Positions 57,901-64,000 of a stretch of 64,000 nucleotides of DNA are shown here, piece by piece. The translations under genes were made by a program, and so were the position numbers. Positions within the stretch are counted from its first letter, which is position 1. The number at the start of each line of letters is the position of its first letter. The DNA is from Sthenelais limicola (taxonomy: Eukaryota > Annelida > Polychaeta > Phyllodocida > Sigalionidae): assembly GCA_942159475.1 (NCBI GenBank), contig OW804096.1, positions 130,252,941 through 130,316,940 of the forward strand, read 5' to 3'. The notes beneath the pieces were generated by a model that worked only from the letters and a program-made list of their open reading frames with translations, was not told the origin of the DNA and searched no databases.

Positions 57901-60900
57901 TGCTCTTGATATGGGTTCATTGCAAACACATGCACGGAATCTTGGCCTGGGCTGCCACCCAAACATTTCCCCTTGCACACGCAGTCTCCATAACGTTTTC
58001 TCCTTAGTCTGGATAAGATTACTTAATATTTGCAGCAGATAGACGAAATGTGAACTGAGCACTGGTAGCATGAGACGCCAACTTAAATCTTTTTTTATCT
58101 TCCTTGTGGTATATTATTCTCTGCCAACTTTCGAAGATGACTGTATTTATTTAATTGGAAAAAAGGTGGGTAATATTAAATCAGTTAAAACTCCGAGTCT
58201 CGTATAACCTTGGAGGATACAGTTACGGCCATGTATTGGAAGGAGATTTATATCATCTATGTTCACCAAACGTCACGGCAGAAAGGTAAAGGAAGGTTGG
58301 AATCTTAAGCGTTGTATGTCGTGGAACAGTTTGTCACCCAGATGGTAGCCTTAGATGTATATGGATCAAAGGCAGCATTTCAATTCTGGCTTGAGCCTAC
58401 GGTGGGTAAATGAAAAAGCACACATCAAAATGGATCGTTTATCTGATCCTTGTGGGAGCAAGGCAACCGGGGATAGTTTGTTACAAATGTATAAACGAGT
58501 TCAGGTCCAATGAATCCCACTCCTGCTGAAAGATTGCAATGCCTTTCGCAATGGGGTGGACGATGACATTCACAACTCAGCACAGACTGGTACTTACATA
58601 AAGGCACCGCACCCTTGCTGATAGCCCGTTATGACAGTCTGAAAAGGCACTGATAAGCACCCTCTCCTGGATGCATTTAACAAATCTCTGCATAAATCTG
58701 CTTTTTCTATGAACTAATATAGCCGACATTGCCTTGAGGCAATTTGGGCAAGCTTGGGAGTCGCGCAGACTAGGCGTGAGACCTGCTTTCTTGATAAAGA
58801 CAGCCCATTGTCATGTCAAGGTGAAGTGCAAGACAGCGTGGTATAGGTCAATCTTCCAAATAGTAAAGATGAGTCTGCTGTAGCCATATAACACTCTTCA
58901 CCACTGTATGTACATGGCTGTGCGCCTGATGTCGCTCGAACAGACAAGCTTGATTGGGCCTTAGCAATGGATGGCCAAGAAAGACTTTTTTTCCCAATGT
59001 TACAATTGTCGTAGCTGCATCTAGTTCGAATTCTGTCGCCAATGCTGGGACAATCTACAATCAGGGAATCAAATATTGTATATTCAGTGAAATATTATTC
59101 ATGATATATATGTAATAATTTGGCAAATAAAGTATTTTCAAATCAAATCAAACTAATTGTAATTGGATACTTGGATATATTTTTCAAAGATATTGAAACG
59201 AGCAAGCAAAATGTTTTAGGTCTATTTTCCATTACTTCGATGAAACTGCTGGCATTATCCATAGACTTTAACGATAAAATGGATTGCCTCTCGCCCAGAA
59301 AGTATTAAATGACAGCATAATTTATTATAAGCTCACTAGCTTCGAACTCTCCTGTCCCGAAATGCACGGGGCATTAAGAAGCGAAACGTTCTCACATAAT
59401 TTCTTTCACCGAATCCAGGCGCAAATAATCCTCTTACGAATGTGGCATCTCAGATCACTGTGACAAGAGCAGGGCGGAGGGAATGTGCATCTGTGCACAC
59501 ACATGTGCTCATTCATTTTTGCGTCTTCCCCTTAAAGCTTTATGGGAAGATGTTCCTTTGCAACACTTCTTCTGCCAGGCATTCCTGAATATCTTCTCAC
59601 CTTAAAGGCAGGGCGGGTTACTATCGGCGAAAAAATGTTTAGATGGATGGTATAACTTATGCTTCTTTCCCATGGATAGTCTCTTAGCTTTGGCAACAGG
59701 CCCCAGGTTTTTGCTCGTTAGGAACTGCACCCATTCTGATCTACTACACGACAGAGTATGCGTTCTTGGTCTCCTCATACCTTGCAAGAGTCCGTAGAGG
59801 TCAAATGAATCTGCGCTATCCGGTCCGCAGTATTATGACACAAAAGGCCGAAATAGAAATTGGCATAATCGCAGTAGAACCGTATAGCAGTAGCAGAAAA
59901 GGCACAAAAATTGAAATTGTCTAGTAAAAAGAAAATAAATGCTTTACGACTAGACTGGGAAGTCGTTTGTAGGGAGACCCATTTCTCATCACAATCTACG
60001 CCCAACGTTTAGCATCAATGCCACATATTTTACATGTCTGTGTCAGGGCCAGAGCCACCGCTGGTGTAATACTATGATATGTATAACTATGGGGACTATA
60101 GCCAAGGTAGGGTCACATGACCTGACCCAGCATATCTATGGATTCCCATTGGCTGGTCTGTAGCTGTCCATTCTGTCCGAGGCTAAGCCTGAGGCGATCT
60201 ACCGAGTTCAGACTTGTAGCCTTAGGTCACCAAGAGTAATCATGTTTAGTCCAAAAATTGTCATGATTACATTTTGCAATGCTTCAAATGAGATGCCTTT
60301 AATACGAAAAGGCATATCGAATCGAATGCAGTCTCGCTCACTTCACTTGGCATTGTCTATGTATATGGGGTACACACAGTTGATATGTATCAAATTAATG
60401 TACATATAAACATACTTTGCCATGTGGTGAAATGATCCAACATAATTCATAGTAAAACCTTTGTGTTCACCTTTGTCCAAATTCGAAAAAATAATATAAT
60501 CGGTAACGATATAATGAATATAACGTGCTTAACATGGTACAAGTTTGGAGAATAAGGGATGCTGAGAAAATATCCATAAAATAAGAATCGGTTCGTATGA
60601 TAAAATATTATTAAGTATTGGATTATAGTTTAATGTAATGCAAATGTGAATACAAGTGGCCGGCATATGGAGCCCGAAAGCTAAACGTTCAGATTGTATC
60701 TTTATTTCTATTTTCGGAATATTGAAATAAGATCTGCGATAACAGCCTATTGTCTTTAATTTTGATGAAAGTAGTCTTCAACATACATTCAATATGGGGT
60801 GACCTTTAACAATACAGCTTGAAACCATCTTCCGAACCATTCAAATGATATTGATTTGATACAGAAATTTGACATTTAAATTTTTCATCTTATTTCCTTG

Positions 60901-61720
60901 ATGAATGTTCGAGTAATCCGGTATATTCGTGACCGCCTCTAATAAAACCTAGTGTTTTAGAAGGTTACAACGCGGCTGATAGTGAGATTAGGAACAAAAG
61001 ACGTCAGGGTTAAATGAGATAATGATGTGGCAGATGTGTTCTCACGTCGAGTGTTTAAAAAATATATTTGCTGCTCATATCCATGCACTCAAGCAATCTT
61101 GTGTTCATAATATTCATGTCACATTCGGCTTCATTAGCCCTTTTTACCAAGAATTGCTAGCTTTGAATCCTGGCTATGCTTTTGCATCCATGCTATAATA
61201 ATTATTATTGCAAAAGATACGTTTTCATTGCCATCGTCGACAGAAGGACCCCCATGCAAGTGTATAAGAGGTAGCAAACATATTTAAACATACATGCATT
61301 ATGTGAAAACATACTTTATGTAAAATTGTCAATTGAGATGCTTATAAGTACGAACAAATTCATGCAAAAGACAGCAATATCCAGAGTTCATGATACATTC
61401 ACGATAGTTTTAACGAGAAAAAAGCATTTCCTTTATCGAAAATACATGAACGCACTGAGGGTTCCGCAGCGCGTGTGTTCAAGTGGTATGTGTCATTTTA
61501 ATACTAATCAGGTATGGATGTGTTTGGAATAGATAAACAGAGCTGTCTCTTTTATATTGAGAAGTGAGAAATGAGTGGGTGGGTTTTGAGGCAGTACCTG
61601 TACCGTAGATATCTCCGAGACCGCCCTCAGAGTTCGATCCATCAGCACTACCGCCAAGGCCACCACCAGTCCGGCCCGCTTGTTTGCCCGACATCCTCTT
61701 GCCCGGCCTTACTTTGGCAC
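39430..61720 (-). CDS. nAChR-like Cys-loop ligand-gated channel subunit gene, 5' exon missing
   Basis: Nicotinic-type subunits assemble as pentameric cation channels in the plasma membrane. Six exons (61598-61720, 55645-55790, 44840-44884, 44492-44643, 41440-41978, 39430-39965) join with matching phases 1,1,0,0,2,1 and GT-AG borders to give about 512 residues and a stop. The order is a Gly/Ser-rich linker, extracellular domain with Cys loop (C-DIDITYFPFDSQH-C), vicinal CC, M1-M3, a cytoplasmic loop of about 110 residues, and M4. M2 is GEKISLGISVLLAFTVFLLM, the cation-selective pattern with Leu at 9'. The acetylcholine box is mostly replaced (Tyr93 to Met, Trp149 to Tyr, Tyr190 to Leu, loop D Trp55 to Leu; Torpedo numbering, by eye), so the ligand is open. 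The signal-peptide exon must lie right of 61720, probably outside the window. Confidence 0.93.
39966..41439. other. nAChR-like intron before the last exon
   Basis: 1.47 kb, nothing recognised except a short CAGC/CAGT-rich stretch near 40215. Confidence 0.85.
41440..41978 (-). CDS. nAChR-like exon: Cys loop, loop C, M1, M2 and start of M3
   Basis: The exon has 539 nt, acceptor AG at 41979-41980 and donor GTCAGT at 41439, phase 2 to phase 1. It encodes the Cys loop (two Cys 13 residues apart, with FPFDSQHC), loop B GAYSYYSSKM, loop C ITVLDCCPGKGYPH with vicinal Cys, then RRRYKFYMMNIVLPCVMLS (M1), M2 and TSLAIPLM. Splicing at ATG-G keeps exactly the family's spacing between IPL and the NVHHR motif of the next exon. 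Confidence 0.95.
42045..43225. mobile_element. TIR element with internal minisatellite, in nAChR-like intron
   Basis: The ends carry inverted repeats: GGTCAAAGCACCATGAGTGG at 42045-42064 and its complement at about 43205-43225, with one extra G on the left before AC. The interior has no transposase ORF. Versions of the terminal motif recur inside in direct orientation (42235-42256) and inverted (42773-42806). The minisatellite at 42242-42482 consists of related units. It is most likely a non-autonomous DNA transposon; the target duplication is unclear. Confidence 0.65.
42242..42482. repeat. Minisatellite of GGTCACCATGGGTGGACC-like units
   Basis: About ten degenerate units of roughly 18-28 bp built on GTCACCATGGGTGGACC. 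An open frame of 91 codons runs through it only because the repeat lacks stops; its Trp/His/Gly-rich translation is not a real protein. It lies inside the TIR element at 42045-43225. Confidence 0.85.
44492..44643 (-). CDS. nAChR-like exon: loops D-A
   Basis: The exon has 152 nt, acceptor AG at 44644-44645 and donor GTTAAG at 44491, phase 0 to phase 2. It encodes EWKDDRLTWDPDEFGN, then KIWLPELAVMNGYAG and NYTIL. WxDxxLxWxP and IWLPELxxxN are nicotinic receptor signatures. Loop A has Met where the acetylcholine-binding Tyr93 is expected. Confidence 0.94.
44840..44884 (-). CDS. nAChR-like 45-nt micro-exon
   Basis: Exactly 45 nt, encoding DERSQVLTTTGLVIA, with acceptor AG at 44885-44886 and donor GTGAGT at 44839, phase 0 on both sides. 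A 45-nt exon for the DExNQxLTT segment is a classic conserved feature of nicotinic receptor genes. The loop D tryptophan (usually in the xWL part) is Leu here. Confidence 0.95.
44885..55644. other. Large nAChR-like intron (10.8 kb)
   Basis: Holds TIR repeat copy 3 (53243-53419) and a C run near 47970. Several ORFs of 60-111 codons show no recognisable family, start context or splice structure. Confidence 0.75.
53243..53419. repeat. TIR repeat GTCTAGGCTCA family, copy 3
   Basis: 177 bp, the most diverged copy. It keeps TAGCGCAGTAGG and, on the minus strand, GGGTTCGAGC, which resembles a tRNA B box. It lies in the large nAChR-like intron. Confidence 0.7.
55645..55790 (-). CDS. nAChR-like exon: N-terminal helix and strand beta-1
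   Basis: The exon has 146 nt, acceptor AG at 55791-55792 and donor GTAAGT at 55644. It encodes SHEERLLAYLFQAYDPVARA and PVVVSVDFVLLRIHGL, the N-terminal helix and first strand of nicotinic subunits (family pattern: RLL..LF..Y.P..RPV). Enters in phase 1, leaves in phase 0. Confidence 0.9.
55791..61597. other. nAChR-like intron (5.8 kb)
   Basis: No repeat or exon supported. AATAAAG with CAAATCAAATCAAA near 59130-59150 on the plus strand resembles a LINE 3' tail, too short to assign. Confidence 0.75.
61598..61720 (-). CDS. nAChR-like exon: Gly/Ser-rich N-terminal linker
   Basis: The exon has 123 nt, acceptor AG at 61721-61722, donor GTACTG at 61597, phase 1 on both sides. It encodes AKVRPGKRMSGKQAGRTGGG then LGGSADGSNSEGGLGDIYGT, a basic and Gly/Ser-rich linker that usual nAChR subunits lack. 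It is tied to the gene by phase: the split codon with the next exon gives Gly before RSHRNMSHEERLL. A chance ORF is possible, but two good splice sites and exact phase support it. Confidence 0.72.
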
Positions 61721-64000
61721 CTGCAATATCAGAATTAGAAAGATTTAGCAACCAAGACAAATAGAATCATAATTGGGAAGATTTAGCAAACAAGACACAT
61801 ACTGCATACTATTATAGGCGCTCTTCGCATCATGTATGGAACCGACAAAAAACATAGTTAATTATGGACAAGGACATATTTATAAGGCTAACAATATTAG
61901 CTAGACAGCAGTTTTATTAGCATTTAGTTCTTTCTGATTTAATATAGTTACCATTCTACTGCTAGGTCTTTTATTCCAAGTTTACCGATCGAATTATGGT
62001 TGCCAATTGTGTGTCGAGCAATGAGGTGTAATTAGTATAAAGCGATCAAGGTGAGAGCACGCGCGTCTACTCCATAGTGCGTATCACTTGGAGTTTTTAT
62101 CTTTGATCTTAGCTATATATAATGGAAAACAGACCTAATCAGGTCACTGTGACCTACATAGCTCTGACCTATATGGCCTCTGGCTACCTTGAGGAGCTTA
62201 TCACGCCACTCTCTTATACTACTCACATTAAAAAGGAGTAATGCACGATCAATTGTATTATTATAACTTTACCCATTTTAGAATAAGAGCCGGACACGAC
62301 AAGGACATATATAATGTGTAGAAACTACTATCAGCTATAACTCATACTCTGTCATTGTTGTTATTATAAAAAATAGGTATGAGGAATCAGGTATTGCTGA
62401 AAAGAGAACCTTTTACTTTGAAAAAAAACCTTTACAAACAAACAAAACATTATTCAGATTATAGTATTACATACTGGGGTTTATTCCATCAACCTATGTT
62501 TCAGTTGCTGATGCACATCCTCTGCTTTGATGTGTTCTAAACTGACGGGTTCGTCCTTTTAGGGCAGACAATTGTATAGTCAAATTAATGTTCTCATTGA
62601 ACAAACAACGTAGCAATAACCCTAGCTAGATAGTGCCCAAGGCTTCAGGGTATGCCTACGTGTGTTCTTGTTCTGACGATCGCAATTTGCATTCCATTGT
62701 TAGACTCTAGTACTTTAATGCCATCTTCAAGAATAAAAACGCATTGCTGGCAATGGTGAGCGACAGCAGGAAAATGGATGAAGGTGGGGCATGGAAAAAA
62801 ATGTACTGAGACATCCAGAATACTTGATTTTCCCTCAAGGACATCCATAAATCAATTGAAACCGGGGAACAAAAAACCCATAGAGAACGTTTCTCCCCAC
62901 AGCTCGGAGACAGATAATTTGCATTTTATATTTACATACCTTGAAAAAGACTCGTTAAGTAAAATAAACACCGAAAGCTTTTACAGAGGGGCTATAGTTG
63001 CACTGAGTGTAATTAATGGATCGTGTGTAAGAGCAGTTAAATAATATCTTTCCGGTTCTGGTTTGATCAACACTAACCATGGTATTAATGATGCATAAAA
63101 CAACCGAGGCAGGAAAGGCCAATATTACTTCGTTCCCTTATTTAAGCTTAAGGAAGGCATGTTTTCCTAGTAATGTGTTTGGCGCTTGGGAAGAGCAGCG
63201 ATATAAAACGGTTGAAACAAAACAATAGCAATACCTTCTCGGTTATTAGTATAATTAATCACTAGGTTAAATTAGATACCAGTTTAAGGTACATTATACA
63301 TTTCTGCCTCTTTGCGAATCCAGTTTCCCATCCACTGTCTTACCTGTGGAGTGCGAGCAATTTAATGTTCTTATGGTGGAAGTAGCAGGCCCACGATTTA
63401 TGTCAACATTTTATGTAAAGCAAAGTTTACTCATTGTTTGCACTGCAAATAATTTGCAAACCATGCAACAAAATCTAAAACTCTATTCAGAAAGTATCAT
63501 ATAAATATATGAAGGCGATTGCTAACGACTGCTAATGACGGTAGCTAACAATCGCTAGCTTGTGAATGTTCATCGCACAGGAATTATCTTTGACGATTCT
63601 ACTGATTGTGATCTGTCAGAAAGCAAATGCTTGATAAGGGTCCTGAACAAAATGAAATTATAAGCTTCTTTACCAAGACAAAATCAACTTCGTAATTATT
63701 ATGGTTTTTTTAAGAACATGTAATTTGCCATTGTATATAAGAGTGATTTTGTAGCGTACAAGCACCCACATCTGTGTAGGAAGAACAGTATTTCTTTTAT
63801 TAAATCTGATATAATTGGGAATGAAAAATTGCTGGCTAAATTCCCTTTTAAATAGTTGGCAAACAACTTTAAGTGATGGAGATACCCAGTCATTGATTAC
63901 AGCAGAAGCGGGCGTCTCCAGAGATCTCGGGATAAGTCTCAAGCATAGTAATTTTTTTAGTATTGTTTGTTTACTTCACATTAAGTAAAACACTTTATTG
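61721..64000. other. Right edge, upstream intron of the nAChR-like gene
   Basis: A signal-peptide exon ending in phase 1 is expected to the right. None with a Met, a hydrophobic core and a donor is visible here. Confidence 0.6.

Noticed and set aside
63343..63420. Strong donor CAG/GTAAGA on the minus strand as the end of the nAChR-like signal-peptide exon
   Set aside because: The phase-1 frame upstream has no Met and no hydrophobic core, and meets a stop without a good acceptor.
1..64000. CRISPR arrays, operons, rRNA and tRNA genes
   Set aside because: Not expected in this eukaryotic context and none seen; the tRNA-like boxes in the TIR repeats do not form a tRNA.

Overview
The window looks like nuclear DNA of a marine-type invertebrate animal. 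It is AT-rich and intron-rich, with two animal genes split into small exons by canonical GT-AG introns, and many mobile elements. The families present (a Ngaro/DIRS-like tyrosine-recombinase element, a Tx1/L1-like LINE, a Penelope-type tail, many palindromic MITE-like repeats) fit a lophotrochozoan, an ambulacrarian or a cephalochordate. I cannot resolve the species. Both host genes and both large retroelements lie on the minus strand, so the window reads from right to left.

Gene 1 (1869-25345, minus) is the 5' half of an angiotensin-converting-enzyme-like peptidyl dipeptidase (peptidase family M2). Six exons were assembled from splice sites and reading phase. They give about 301 residues: signal peptide, N-terminal helices, the first conserved Cys pair and the block ending in NMWAQTW. 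The zinc-binding HEXXH exon is not in the window and should lie beyond the left edge. A TATA box lies about 180 bp upstream of a strong-context ATG. Intron 1 is 14.6 kb and holds a 5'-truncated LINE (15152-17533, 12-bp target duplications) and a complete Ngaro-like element (19754-23480).

25533-39429 is about 14 kb with no gene that I can support. It carries scattered repeats, including a hairpin element that recurs from 7.8 kb and has a short Penelope/hammerhead-like insert.

Gene 2 (39430-61720, minus) is a nicotinic-acetylcholine-receptor-like Cys-loop channel subunit. Six exons, from a Gly/Ser-rich linker exon to the stop codon, give about 512 residues and include the classical 45-nt micro-exon. 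Only the signal-peptide exon is missing, presumably to the right. It has the vicinal CC of an alpha subunit and a normal cation-type M2, but most of the acetylcholine aromatic box is replaced.

The most unusual items are: (i) the Ngaro-like element, whose split direct repeats look identical although it has no reverse transcriptase and a broken gag, which suggests movement in trans; (ii) two copies of a long hairpin repeat that differ by five paired, compensated substitutions in the stem; (iii) an nAChR-like subunit with a degenerate agonist site; (iv) a minisatellite that seems to have grown from the terminal motif of the TIR element that contains it.
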